Under the pieces are notes generated by a model. The model searched no databases. It was not told the origin of the DNA and saw only the letters and a list, made by a program, of their open reading frames with translations. A stretch of DNA of 64,000 nucleotides from Beta vulgaris subsp. vulgaris (Eukaryota; Streptophyta; Magnoliopsida; Caryophyllales; Amaranthaceae). Shown piece after piece: positions 12,760-24,599 of the stretch. The translations under genes were made by a program, and so were the position numbers. The first letter of the stretch is position 1; each line of letters opens with the position of its first letter. Location of the stretch: NCBI RefSeq assembly GCF_026745355.1, contig NC_079206.1, positions 14,196,616 to 14,260,615 of the forward strand, given 5' to 3'.

Positions 12760-14588
12760 ATGAATACCACCGAGAAACTTGAAGAAGGTTATTCCACTCA
12801 AAGGCCTCCTATGTTCAATGGGAAGTACTACAACTATTGGAAGAACCGCATGGAGATATTCATCAAGGCTGAAAACTATCAGGTATGGAGAGTCATTGAA
12901 GTTGGTGATTTCGAAGTCACAACTACAAATGACAAAAATGAGGTAACTCTTAAACCCCTCTCTGATTATGACAAATCTGATTTTGAAAAAATGGAAGTAA
13001 ATGCCATGGCTATTATATATTGCATTGTGGACTTGGACCCCATGAACATAATAGGATCATGGGATGCAAATCCGCAAAGCAAATATGGGATTTACTAGAA
13101 GTAACCCACGAAGGAACTAATGAAGTTAAAAGATCGAAAATTGATTTACTTATGAATCAATATGAACTGTTCTGCATGAAATCCAAAGAAAGCATCCGAG
13201 ACATGTTTACTCGTTTTACTAACATTATAAATGAGTTGGCTTCTCTTGGAAAGTTTATTTCATCTGAGGAACAGGTTCGAAAGGTTCTTAGGAGTCTTCC
13301 TAAGGACAGATGGATGGCTAAAGTCACGCTCTTCAAGAAACAAAAGACTTCACTAAGTTCAACTTAGAACAGCTGGCAGGGTCACTTATGACTCATGAGC
13401 TTCACCTTGATACTGAATATGGTGAAAGCTCCAAATCAAAATCAATTGCTCTCAAAGCAGATGATGAAGATGATTCGGACTCTGAAGAAGAAGAAGCAGC
13501 CCTCATGGTTCGAAAATTTCGAAAGATGTACAGGAACATGAAGAATGGAAACTTCAAAGGTAAAACTAAGAAATTTTCTAACAAAGCTGCTTGTCATAAA
13601 TGTGGAAGTACAGATCACTTCATCAAAGAATGTCCTCTTTGGGAAAAAGACAAAACCAAAGAAAGGAACAAGGAACGCTTTGCTGAAAGGAACAAAGAAT
13701 CAAAAGCACCTTTCTCTAAGGCAAATGTGCGCAAAGCTATGATAGCTGCTTGGGGAGATTCAGAGACGGAAGAAGAAGAGGAACAACCAACTGAAGAAAC
13801 AGCAAACCTTTGCCTCATGGCAAACACTGACGAAAAAGAAGATGAAGAAAAATTGAGGTAAGTCAACATGGACTTGAGTCAGAACTAGATGGTAAAACTA
13901 GGACTGAAATATATGATCTTCTTTATGATGCAATTCTTGAATGTAGAGATGAACGTGAAAAACGTGAACAAACGGAACAAGCCTTAAAGGTTTGCAAGGA
14001 ACACATAGAATGGCTTAAGAAAATGAGAACTGATGTCGAAACTAGATTTTTGATTTGTTTGATAAAAACTTAAAAATCAAAGAATTTTATGAGAGTTTGA
14101 AAAATGAAAATTATCTAATTAATTTAGAGATTTCACACTTGAAGGAATTTGTCCCTGTTCTGAGTTCCTTTGATATAAGATCAACCCCTTTGAAAGGATA
14201 CAGATCTGAGATTGAAAAAATAAATAAAGAGAAAAATATTTTAAAGGAACAGATCTGTAATCTTAAAAAGGAACTGGTTGTCGCAAGGAACAGAGGCAAA
14301 ATCATGAAAGTTCCTAAGTGGATTGAGAAACCACAGACCAAAAGGAAGGAAGGTCTTGGTTTTGAAAACTACAAGAAAAGGAACAAGACAAAGAAATATG
14401 TTGATCTACCTAGTGATAAGTTCTGTATGTATTGTGGCAAGGTAGGTCATTACATAAATCAATGTCAACTAAAATCTGAGATGATTGGGAAAAATGTGAC
14501 AATAAGTAAGAAAAAATGGGTTGTCAAAACAAATCCTAGTCAAGAACAGGAACCCACGAAAGATGGGGTTCCTTCAACTAACAACTAG
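12760..14588 (+). pseudogene. Copia gag, frameshifted
   Basis: This encodes the nucleocapsid precursor of the Copia element. The frame opens with ATG at 12760 in typical Copia gag N-terminal sequence (PMFNGKYYNYWKNRMEIF), followed by the UBN2-like core (SKIDLLMNQYELFCMK, about 13130-13180). A zinc knuckle CHKCGSTDHFIKEC lies near 13590, an acidic segment and long coiled-coil-like region span about 13780-14300, and a second knuckle CMYCGKVGHYINQC lies near 14422. The reading frame shifts near 13075, 13325, 13860 and 14045, each consistent with a one-base length change, so no single protein is encoded as written. The final frame stops at TAG 14586-14588 just before the pol frame. Two knuckles plus coiled coil fit SIRE-type gag. 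Confidence 0.88.
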
Positions 14589-14595
14589 TTGATTT

Positions 14596-17500
14596 TTGCA
14601 GGTTGGAGTGAGGGGGAACAACACTTGGTATCTCGATAGTGGTTGTTCCAAGCACATGACAGGAGACAAAACGAAGTTTCTCTCACTCACAACCTATGAA
14701 GGTGGCAGTGTAACATTTGGTGATAATAAGAAAGGTAACATTGTTGCTATGGGTAAGGTCGGTAAGTCACCATTACACTCCATTGAAAATGTATTTTTAG
14801 TTGAAGGTCTAAAACATAATCTATTAAGCATTTCTCAATTCTGTGACAAAGGAAATACTGTAAAATTTGATAAAGAAAAATGCTTAATCATCAACATTAA
14901 AACTAAGAAGGTTATTTGGAAGGAACAAGGAAAGGGAACACATACATTGTGGATCTAGACCTTGTTCCTCAAATCAATTTAACTTGTCTTAGTGTTATTG
15001 AAGATGATTCACTTCTATGGCACAAGCGTCTAGGACATGCTAGCTTTTCATTACTTGAGAAACTTAGATCAAAAGACCTTGTTTTAGGATTACCATCCAT
15101 AAAATTTCATATTGATCAAGTTTGTGATGCATGTGCACGAGGTAAACAAGTAAGATCCTCTTTCAAATCTAAAACGATTGTAAGTACCACTAAACCATTA
15201 GAGTTAATTCATATGGACTTATGTGGACCCATGAGAATTCAAAGCAGAAGTGGAAAGAGGTATGTACTTGTGATTGTAGATGACTACTCTAGGTACACTT
15301 GGGTTATTTTTCTCTCTAGTAAAGATGAAACTTATGATGAGTTCCTTGTCTTTGCTAAAAGAGTTCAAAACCTAAGTGGACATAAAATAATGCACATTAG
15401 ATCAGATCATGGCAAGGAATTCGAAAATTATAAATTTGATGACCTAAGCAGAGATAATGGCCTAGATCATAATTTTTCTGCCCCTAGAACACCACAACAA
15501 AATGGTGTTGTAGAAAGGAAAAATAGAACTTTGGAGGAAATGTCTAGAACCATGTTAATTGCTAGTGAACTTCCAAGGAACTTTTGGGCTGAAGCTGTTA
15601 ATACTGCTTGTCACATAATTAATCGTGCCATGATGAGACCTATCATTAATAAAACTCCTTATGAACTTTACTTTGGAAAGAAACCAAACATCACCTATTT
15701 TAGAACATTTGGATGCAAATGTTATGTGCATAATAATGGAAAAGATAATCTTGGAAAATTTGATGCAAGGAGTGATGAAGCAACATTTTTAGGATACTCC
15801 TCACATAGTAAAGCTTATAGAGTATATAACAAGAGAACTATGTGTGTTGAAGAAAGCATTCATGTAATCTTTGATGAATCTGACAAACATAATCCAAGCA
15901 TACAGGTTGATGACTATGAGATAGGGTTAGCACAACCTAGTCAAGGAACACAGATTCACAAGAAGAAGAAGAAGTGAAAGAGGAAAGGAACGAGGAATTG
16001 AAAATAATGATCAATGATTTCCTGTTCCTCAAGGAGGAGAAGATGCTCCTGTTCCTCTAAATGAAGGAACTGAGTCCACCGAGGCTAACAGAGGAACAAC
16101 TGAGCAGAGTTCCTCATCACTCAAGGAACTCATGAGGAACAACATGTTCCTATAAGAGAGTTTCAACCAAAACCTTGGAGATTACCAAAGTCACATCCTG
16201 TGGAACTCATAATCAGCGACATATCCAAAGGTACGCAAACTAGATCTCAGTTAAGGAACTTTTGTGCATTTCATGCGTTCCTATCAATGATGGAACCAAG
16301 AAATCATGAAGAAGCCTTAACTGACTCTGATTGGATTATGCAATGCAAGCTGAATTAAATGAGTTTGAAAGAAACAAGGTATGGCATCTAGTTCCTTCAT
16401 CTAAACAACAAAAAGTAATTGGCTTAAAATGGGTGTTTAGAAACAAACTAGATGAATATGGAACCATTGTAAGAAACAAAGCTAGACTTGTAGTAAAAGG
16501 TTATAACCAACAAGAAGGAATTGATTATGAAGAAACCTTTGCTCCTGTAGCTAGATTAGAAGCCATTAGAATTTAATTGCATTTGCTGCTTACATGGGAT
16601 TCAAATTATATCAAATGGATGTTAAGTGTGCATTTTTAAATGGCTATCTAAACGAAGATGTATATGTTGAACAACCCCCTGGTTTGAAAATAATAATCTC
16701 CCAAATCATGTCTACAAGCTTGATAAAGCTCTTTATGGGTTAAAACAAGCACCTAGATCATGGTATGAGAGATTATCCAAGTTCCTTTTAGAAAACAACT
16801 TTAAAAGAGGAAAGGTTGATAAAACCTTGTTCCTAAAATCTAAAGGAACTGATATTTTGCTTGTTCAAATATATGTTGATGACATCATATTCGGAGCTAC
16901 TAATGAAACATTGTGCAAAGAATTCTCAAGTCTCATGAGCAATGAATTTGAAATGAGTATGATGGGTGAGTTAAATTTCTTTCTTGGACTACAAATCAAA
17001 CAAACTGAAAAAGGTATAATTGTTCACCAACAAAAATACATAAAGGAACTATTAAAGAAATATGGCCTCGAAAATTCAAAGATAAATCACACTCCTATGG
17101 GAACTTCAACTAGATTAGATGAAGACTCCATAGGAACAAGTGTTGATCAAACAAAATTAGAGGAATGATTGGTTCACTTTTGTATCTAACTGCTAGTCGT
17201 CCAGACATAGCTTTCAGTGTTGGTTTGTGTGCTAGATTTCAAGCAAATCCAAAGGAGTCTCACCTCACTGCTGTGAAGAGAATTCTTAGATATCTTAAAG
17301 GAACAGATGATCTTGGACTCTACTATCCAAGAAGTGATACATTCGAACTAAAAGGATATGCAGATGCAGATTATGCTGGAGATCTTGTAAATAGGAAAAG
17401 CACCTCAGGTATGGCACAATTCCTTGGTCATAGTTTAGTTTCTTGGAGTACCAAGAAACAAAACACAGTTGCTTTATCCACTGCTGAAGCAGAATATGTA

Positions 17501-17790
17501 GCTGCTGCTGCATGTTGCTCTCAAATGCTTTGGATAAAACAACAACTTAGTGACTATGGAATAAACTTTGAATGTGTTCCTATTTATTGTGACAATACAA
17601 GTGCTATAGTATATCTAAAGATCCAGTGCATCATTCTAGAGTAAAGCATATACATATTAGACATCACTTTTTAAGAGAAAATGTTGAAAAAGGTTTGATT
17701 AAACTTGAGTTTTGTCAAACTGATTATCAGATTGCTGATATCCTAACTAAGCCTTTGCAAAGAGATAGATATGAAAATTAAGGCTTGAGT
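14596..17790 (+). pseudogene. Copia pol: protease, integrase, reverse transcriptase, RNase H; frameshifted
   Basis: Domains follow in Copia order. Protease has WYLDSGCSKHMTG (14626). The pre-integrase zinc-binding region has LLWHKRLGHASF (15012), and the integrase core has HMDLCGP (15210), VIVDDYSRYTW (15272) and PQQNGVVERKNRT (15492). Reverse transcriptase has [12 protein letters not shown] (16430), the active-site YVDDIIFG (16872) and the FFLGLQI motif (16978). RNase H has GYADADYAGD (17356) and STAEAEYVAAAA (17477). Frame changes occur near 14940, 15975, 16575, 16690, 17165 and 17620. Most coding stretches lack nonsense codons, so the damage is mainly small indels, which could be consensus errors. 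The final part, ending around [10 protein letters not shown], runs to about 17790. Confidence 0.92.
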
Positions 17791-18422
17791 TAGGGTTAAT
17801 AAAAAATTAAGTGATTGTTCCTATGTCAATTCCCCCATGTTTGAATCAATTTGAGTGACTTTGTGTGCTAAAAATAATTGTGTTTAATTGCCTAAGACCA
17901 TTGCAAATTGGAATGTTGCAAAACATAACATGAAGTCAAAGAAATAAACAACTCACAAATGTCACATAATACTCCCCTTACTGTTCCTAAGGTCAAGAAA
18001 CATGCATATATGAAGGAATTGATATGTAGCATTAGTTGTTCCTATATCACAAGTTCCTTAGCATTTATTTTCTTTCAAAAATTAAAATTCATAAAAATCC
18101 GAAAAATCCGAAAAATCCCAAAAATAAGGGGAACCAGTTTAATTAAATCTTGGTTTTTTTATCTTTTCGTTTTCTCTTCTTTTTATTTTATTTTATTTTT
18201 TGCTTTATTTCTTTCCCGCGTGTCATAATTACTATTACATGCAAAACTTCCTTCTTCAATTCATCTAAGAAACCGTGTTCCTCTCAAACGCTTCATCTTC
18301 ACCAATCCGAAACCTCATCACACCCTTTGATACTCCATAAAAACCTCCAAACCTTCACAAATCATGGAAAAACTTCAAGAAACTCACCTTTTCCAACACC
18401 AAAAACAACCGACACTTCAAAA

Positions 18423-19934
18423 ATGGAAATTTCTTCATCTCCAACTAAAACCCTTGAAACCGACATAATTCAAGAAAACCCCATAGAGGAACAGCAATTA
18501 GAATCTCCTAGAAGGAGCATGGAGAAGAAAATTGATTGGGGAAGAGATGAAGAAGAAACCCCGGAACAATCTCAGGGGGAAGAAGAAGAAACTGCACCTG
18601 TTCCTTCCAAAGGAACTGTTTCTTCGTCTTCCAAGAAAAGGGTCGAACGAAGTGAATCTAGGTATGTTTGGCTTTTGCGTCGATTTAGAATGGGCAAATA
18701 AAATTGAATTTCTAGAATTAACCTCCATTCTAAAGGAACAAGGCATGGAATTCTTGTTTGAATTCGCCTTTAATAATGCTCTTGTTCCTCTAGCTATGGA
18801 TGAGTTTGTGCAAATTTGTTAATACTAATGGAACTTGCACAACTGAGTTAGAGGAAGAAAATAAGGTTTAATCAAGCAACTTTAAGCAAAGTATGGGAAG
18901 TTCCTTGCAAAGGAACTGATTTGTATTTTAAAAGGAAAGGAACTGTTTCCTTTCCGAATTTTCCTCAAGACAAAATCTTAGAATATTTTGGAGGAACAGC
19001 TGGCCAAAACAAATTAACCATAACCTACTCCTCCCCTTCACAAAGTACTGTTTAACTTGGTTTGGAGAGCACTCATTCCTCGAACTGAAAAGAGGAATGA
19101 AGTGGGTCTCTTGGATATGTGTTACATGTTTTGCTTGACCACCACATACAAATCAATTTCCCTTCCCTCTTCATTCAACACTTAACCCACTGTATTGAGA
19201 AAATTGTGTATTGGTACGGTGCCTTGATAACTTCTTACTTCATCATTTGAAGTAAGACTTACTGGTTGGACACACATAGGGTCAAACAAGGGAACATCTT
19301 GAATGAGAAGACCCTAAATGGACTTGGTTGTCTGTCCAAGAAGGTGTTCTCATTCAAGGAAGAATGGCTTCCAGTTCCTCAGGAAAAAGAAAACTGCCCA
19401 ACAGACTTAGAAGAGGATAATGATGTAATCTTGGATAACCTGTTCCTAAGCCGGAGGAACCGAAACCTAAGAGGCGCAAACACATTGCCACTAAGCCTAA
19501 ACCCTCTGTTCCTCTTGAGAGTGAGAAAGAGCACTCGTGAAAAATTGCTCCTGTTCCTGTTCCTTCCAACGAGGACTCTCCTTTAGTCCTTTCGGATAAT
19601 GAGGAACAGGTACCCTCACTCTCAAGGAACCTACACCACCACCATCTCCCAAACTCTCTGTTCCTTCACAAAAATACCCTCCATTTCACCTTCGTCCTTC
19701 TCTGTTCCTTCAGTTTTGAGCAGTTGAAGGATGAAATAAAAGGCCAAATCCTTTTGCTTCCACCTCCACAACTCTTCCACCCACACCACCATTTCTTCCT
19801 CCCATTTATCACCCTTCACCTTCTGTTTCCATTCCTGGAACAGATGAGCCTTCCACTCAAACCCCTCCAGTTCCTTCACAACATCCCCCATCTGCCTCTA
19901 GTTCCAAGGGTAAGGAACAGGAAATCCGGATGAT
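18423..19934 (+). pseudogene. Third (env-like position) ORF of the Copia element
   Basis: SIRE-lineage elements often carry an extra ORF between pol and the 3' LTR, called env-like by position. Here an ATG at 18423 opens a frame rich in Glu, Ser and Lys (MEISSSPTKTLETD, EEEETAPVPSKG), which shifts near 18660 into LEWANKIEFLELTSILKEQG. Later pieces (SKVWEVPCKGTDLYF, about 18886) resemble the uncharacterised plant transposon protein domain found in other retroelements. The 3' part (19370-19930) is rich in proline and serine. I see no clear signal peptide or fusion motif, so an envelope function cannot be claimed. Several frameshifts and stops interrupt it. Confidence 0.5.
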
Positions 19935-20760
19935 ACTAACTGGGTTAATGAAGTCTGCCTTCCTGCACAACATATGATAAAATTTTACAATCATCTTCAT
20001 TGGACTTTGGATGCCAAAACTGATACTATGATAAGTCTTATGAAGAATTGAGTGATACCGTGGTTGCGCAGCAAAAGAAGATGGACTCTATGGCTCGTCC
20101 TTGGAGGAGCTGAAGGAACAGGTTGACTAATCATGGGGTGGTGATGAAAAATTGGAGGATGTGGTTGAAGAAGAAGTTGTGAGGAACACCATTCCCCTTC
20201 CCTTTCTTAGTTTCTTTTTTGTTGTTTGTTGTTCCTGTTTCTTTCATCAAGGAACACAACTTTTGTTTCTTCCTTTTTCTTTTCTTTCTTTGTTTTGTTA
20301 TGGAACAAGTGCTATATAATCAATGACTTTTGCTATTTGTCTATGTTTCTAAATGTTTGCATAATTTCTTCCTTGGAATGGCTAGTATTATGTGATTGAT
20401 GTTTGAGCAAGTTTACTCTTTGATTTTCTAACTTAACCACTAATGGTGCTTGCATATTGGTCTTAAGGTGTTAAATCAATTCATCAATTCATGCAGAGTC
20501 TATTCTTTTTGAGGATGACAAAGGGGGAAAAGGATTTAAGGAACAAACTGTACATAAACTTGAAAAAAAATGAAAATTAAAAAAAATTAAAAATTGGATA
20601 AGGTAAATGAAAAATCAAAAATAGGTTAAGGTAAATGAAAAATCAAAACTTCAGTTACTACATAATTGTGTTTTATTTTTCATTTTCTTCTTTATTTTTT
20701 ATTTTCATTCACTTATATTATTTGTTATTTTCCTTAGTTTGTACCTTTGTTGTCATCATC
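19935..20760 (+). other. Non-coding 3' part of the Copia element before the PPT
   Basis: This AT- and T-rich stretch is internal to the retrotransposon. It contains a local duplication of the phrase AAGGTAAATGAAAAATCAAA near 20600-20650. It has no coding signal of its own. Confidence 0.5.
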
Positions 20761-20774
20761 AAAAAGGGGGAAAT
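20761..20774 (+). promoter_or_regulatory. Polypurine tract
   Basis: AAAAAGGGGGAAAT directly precedes the 3' LTR and is the expected primer for plus-strand DNA synthesis. Confidence 0.9.
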
Positions 20775-22135
20775 TGTTGAACCCTAGTTTTGATAATGAC
20801 AAAGAAACAAAGGAACAAACTAAGTAGTGAACTAATGAATTATTTAAGTGTATGGTGTTTAAGGTATCAATGCAAGGAACTGGGAGAATACAAGTCAATG
20901 AAGAAGTCAAGAGAGGATTTCAAAGGCTAAGTAAAGAAGTTTCTATGTTGATACTGGAGCAAGCATTGGATCAAGAATAATAGAAGCTAGGCGTTTTATT
21001 TTCTAGTTCCAATGTAAAGGAACAAAGAAAGAATGGTAAGGAACTGTGGCTAAATATTTGAGAATGAAGCGTTTGTTCCTCTGTAAGGAACAAACTAAGT
21101 GGCACTTACGAAATATGTTAAAGGAACTGATATAATAAAGGAACTAGACTTAGGCGTGTACTATGTAACGGTTAAAAGATAATGGAGTAAGTCATGCCTA
21201 GAATATAGGAAATTAGTTATTTCTAATTTCAAATGATAAAATCAGTTTTAAAAAGAAAATCTGTTTTGGAAAAGATTTTATTTTTCGGAAAATAAGAAAA
21301 TAAATATCCGGTTGTTAGAAAGATTTTATTTCAAAGATATTATTTTCTTAAAGATTAGAAATTCAGATTTAAAGATAAAAAGAGTTTATAAAACTGATTT
21401 TCGGATAATGCTCAAGGAACTCCTATTATTAGGAGTAATGGCTGCATTTATCCACGTTCATTTATAGTTCATGGGATCATGGGACATGATGTAAAACGTG
21501 TTCCTTAGGGGAAGGAACATCATGGGTAAATGGATTAAAACTGTACTCTAACATTAATCCCACGTTCTTCATGATTAACACTATAAATATAGAAGTCTAG
21601 ATAAGTTCCAAATTGTGTCTGACTAAGTAATTAAGTGAGTTTAACTTATTAAGTGTCAGTGCCTTCATTCTCTCATAATAGCCATTTGTTCTTTGCCTTC
21701 TTACTCTAATTCCACTAAGCTTATTTCGATCAATTGTATTTTGGTTTTTGGGGTAAGGGAACTTTGAGTGAAGTTCTGTAAGAGAAGGCTTTGAGTGAAG
21801 CTTGTATGTGTGAGAAAACTTCGAGTGAAGTTGAGAGGAACTGCTGTTAAGGGAACAGTGGTTCAGGAACTTGAGTTTAGGAACTCAAGGTTGGCTCGAG
21901 TTAGAATTAGGTTGTAACAGAGTTGTTTGGCCTAATTAGTGAAAGTGTTGAGTTTAAAATCCCTAGTGGTCGAGGTTGTTTCTTCTTGTTGGGCCCAAGA
22001 AGTTTTTCCTCGTAAAAATCCCTTGTGTTCCTTTAGCTTGTTTATTCGTTTAAGTTTTAATTTCCGCAAAAAGTTACGTTTATTTCTACACCTACAATTC
22101 ACCCCCCCTCTTGTAGTGTTCCTAGGGAAATAACA
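20775..22135 (+). repeat. 3' LTR of the Copia element
   Basis: It is the full-length partner of the 5' LTR, 1361 bp, beginning TGTTGAACCC and ending ATAACA, followed by target duplication TAACC (22136-22140). Confidence 0.95.
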
Positions 22136-22140
22136 TAACC

Positions 22141-22742
22141 ATAATTAGTACTAAAACAAATCATAAAAACATAATCTTTAATCAAAACTTGAGGAAGAAG
22201 AAAAGTAATCAAACCAACAAAAGAAGAAAAGAACCAAAGAAGAAGGCGTCGACAGCCCAAGGCAGCGGCGGCAACAGCATGTCGGGGGCGGTGGTGGTGT
22301 TTGTGGAGTTGTGGTGTTTCTTGATGAAGAAGAAAATATTTCTTGAAAAAGAAGAAAGAAAGGAGGAAGAGGAAAAATAATGTGAGAGGGAGAAGTAATT
22401 AAGGTTGTTTTCTTGAGGAGGGAGGAAGGAGGATAGAGAATATTTTTGTGTGGGTCAAATATTTGGGTTTAATGATATTTATAAGCAAGCTTTCGTTTTG
22501 GGTTTAGGAAAAGGCAATTGGATTCTAAGTAGGATTGAATAATGAATAGGATTGATGAATAAACTCCTAATATTACTAGAAGTTCCTTTTCCTAGTCCAA
22601 TTAGTATTGGGTTCCTCAAACCCATTTAAAATCCTTTTTTCAAATTCAAATAGTAACAAAATATTTTAAGTTCCTTAAATATTTAAAATAGTCAACCTTT
22701 TAAATAAAATAATTTTCTTAAAATTAAATTATATTTAAATAA

Positions 22743-22796
<54 letters not shown>

Positions 22797-23049
22797 AAAT
22801 ATATTTATAAAATTCATAAATTTACGGAGGATTACAAAAATGTTTTCCCAAACACGATTTGTACAAATTTTTTATGGTACAACTACAAAATCTAGTAAAT
22901 GTTAGATTGTCTTAAAATAGTCCATTTGAAGGTAACATCATGATTCTTGAAATCCTTTTGTACTTTTCTGTTACCTCATGTGTAAAGGACAATACTAATT
23001 TCCTCAATATAATTCTTACGCCTCGTTTTCCAACAACGAAAAACCAAGG
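22141..23049. other. Intergenic DNA right of the Copia insertion
   Basis: This is the continuation of the pre-insertion locus. It is purine-rich at 22190-22440 with a GGCGGTGGTGG patch, then AT-rich. A 63-codon Lys/Glu-rich frame at 22189-22380 looks like low-complexity sequence and is not called as a gene. Confidence 0.45.
22748..22793. repeat. (TA)n microsatellite
   Basis: There are about 23 uninterrupted TA dinucleotides. Confidence 0.97.
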
Positions 23050-23290
23050 CCGGTTCGTTATAACTTTTTGTTTCTAAATTTCAGTTTTTTTTTTTGAAAC
23101 ATAAACAAAAATATGGAAATCAGAAAATGTGTGGGTTTGGCCTGTTCGTTATCGCTTTTGTTTCCAGTTTTCAGTTTTTTTTATACTAAAAACAAAATAT
23201 GGAAACCAGAAAATGTAGGGGACTTTTCGTCATCGTATTCTGTTTCAAGTATTTTTGAAAAACTAAAAATAGAAATATGGATACTAGATA
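23050..23290. repeat. Three diverged tandem copies of a ~90-100-bp unit
   Basis: The phrase TTCGTTAT(A/C)..TTTTGTTTC, then CAGTTTT and AAAATATGGAAA(T/C)CAG, recurs about three times with increasing divergence (starts near 23055, 23146 and 23226). Function unknown. Confidence 0.6.
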
Positions 23291-23336
23291 ACATTAACTT
23301 TCTATTGTTAAGTTTTAAAAATTGACATATTTAATA

Positions 23337-24582
23337 CACGGTTTTTTCACCAAATACCCTCAATGTTTCAAAAACTCAATTTCCAAAGGATTCGTTATAG
23401 TCTGATCCAAAAGGTATTTTTAATAAAGATTCCCAGAAAATATCGAAAGATGCAAAAAGCTATTTTTTAATTCGAAGTCATATACCCCTAAGTTTTCGAA
23501 AATGTTCACCAAACACCCATTTTCTAACGGGCGTTAGGTTGCCGTTAATGTTATTTACAATATTGCCATCATTAACCCCAAATCCCTAATTCTAACCTAA
23601 TTATAACCCTACCCAAACCCTAACCCACCTCCCCTCCCCTCCCCAAACCCTAACCCCACCTAGACCACCACCCATCCCCTCCACCAGCAGGCCCATCCCC
23701 ACCCTTCCCCTCCGCCGCATCCCCCACCCCTTCCCCTCCGTCGTCGTATCCCTCCTCCCCCTCCATCGTCGTATCCCCCTCCTCTATCTCACCCCTCTGT
23801 TGTAGCCCCTCCCCCTACCTGCTACCCCCTACCCCTCCCTCCCGCAGCCCCGCGAAAATCACCACCCCTACCCTCCCTCGTAGCCCATAAATTCGAAACC
23901 CCCCCCCCCTTGAATATTTGCGACGAAAACAGAGGAGGGAAGTGCAATCCGCGACGAAAACAGGGGAGGGGAGTGCGTTTGGGAAGTGCAAGGTGGTCGG
24001 AGGTTGAGTGGCGATGGTTCGATTTTGGGTAGACGAAAACAGAGGAGGGGAGGGGTGGGGACTGGGTGACGGCACTTCAGTTTTGGGCAGACATAAATAA
24101 AGGAGGGGAGGGGGGCTGGGTGGCGGTGGTTTAATTTAGGGCAGACAGAAATAGAGGAGGGGAGGGGAGAGGGTGGGCACTGGGGGAAATCGGCGGTGGA
24201 GAGGATGGGGGAGGGGTTGGGGAAATCTGTGGTGGAGTAAAAGGGGTAAGGGAAGGGCAGCGACTGGGGTGGAGGCGGTGGGGTGGGGCTGAGGTGAAGG
24301 GGGAGGGGATGGGGGAAGGCACGAGGTTAGGGTTAGGGTTAGGGTTTGGATTATTATTTAAGATTAGGGTTTAGATTATTATTTAAGATCAGGGTTTAGA
24401 TTTTAGGGTTAGGGCTTAATGATGGCAAAATGGTAAATAAAGCTAATAGTGAGTTAACGGAAGTTAGAAAAAGGGCTTTTGGTGAACGTTTTCAAAAACT
24501 CAAGGGTATATGGTGCATTTTTGAAACATTGAGGGTATTTGGTGAATGTTTTAATCTGTCGGGGTTATTTGGTGAAAACACA
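23337..24582. mobile_element. Foldback (MULE-like) element with long inverted repeats
   Basis: The left arm (TTTTTTCACCAAATACCCTC, about 23342) and right arm (GAGGGTATTTGGTGAA, about 24531) are complementary. Pairing continues inwards through CTAACGG/CCGTTAA and through CCCTAACCC against GGGTTAGGG pieces. ATTTAATA flanks both ends (23329-23336 and 24583-24590), compatible with a MULE-type 8-9-bp duplication. The interior is C-rich on the left and G-rich on the right and carries no coding motif. The right arm contains the motif CACCAAATA twice more, so the terminal module was duplicated there. Confidence 0.6.
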
Positions 24583-24599
24583 ATTTAATATAAGTATGA

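Larger units (their letters stand above)
11342..22135 (+). mobile_element. Full-length SIRE-like Copia LTR retrotransposon (10.8 kb)
   Basis: The element has two LTRs of about 1.35 kb, both TGTTGAACC...AATAACA, and TAACC target duplications at 11337-11341 and 22136-22140. A PBS matching initiator-methionine tRNA follows the 5' LTR and a purine tract precedes the 3' LTR. The order is gag, protease, integrase, reverse transcriptase, RNase H (Copia order), then a further open region before the 3' LTR. The coiled coil in gag, two zinc knuckles, long LTRs and extra third ORF point to the SIRE/Maximus lineage. All coding regions are interrupted by small frameshifts. Confidence 0.93.

Noticed and set aside
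22189..22380. Lys/Glu-rich 63-codon frame
   Set aside because: Low-complexity purine-rich sequence without homologous motif or splice context.
23815..24322. Pro-rich minus-strand frames
   Set aside because: They are low-complexity sequence within the foldback element interior.
24326..24420. TTAGGG-like repeats suggesting an interstitial telomere
   Set aside because: Only about three imperfect units are present, mirrored by CCCTAA pieces near 23610-23660, so they belong to the arms of the foldback element.
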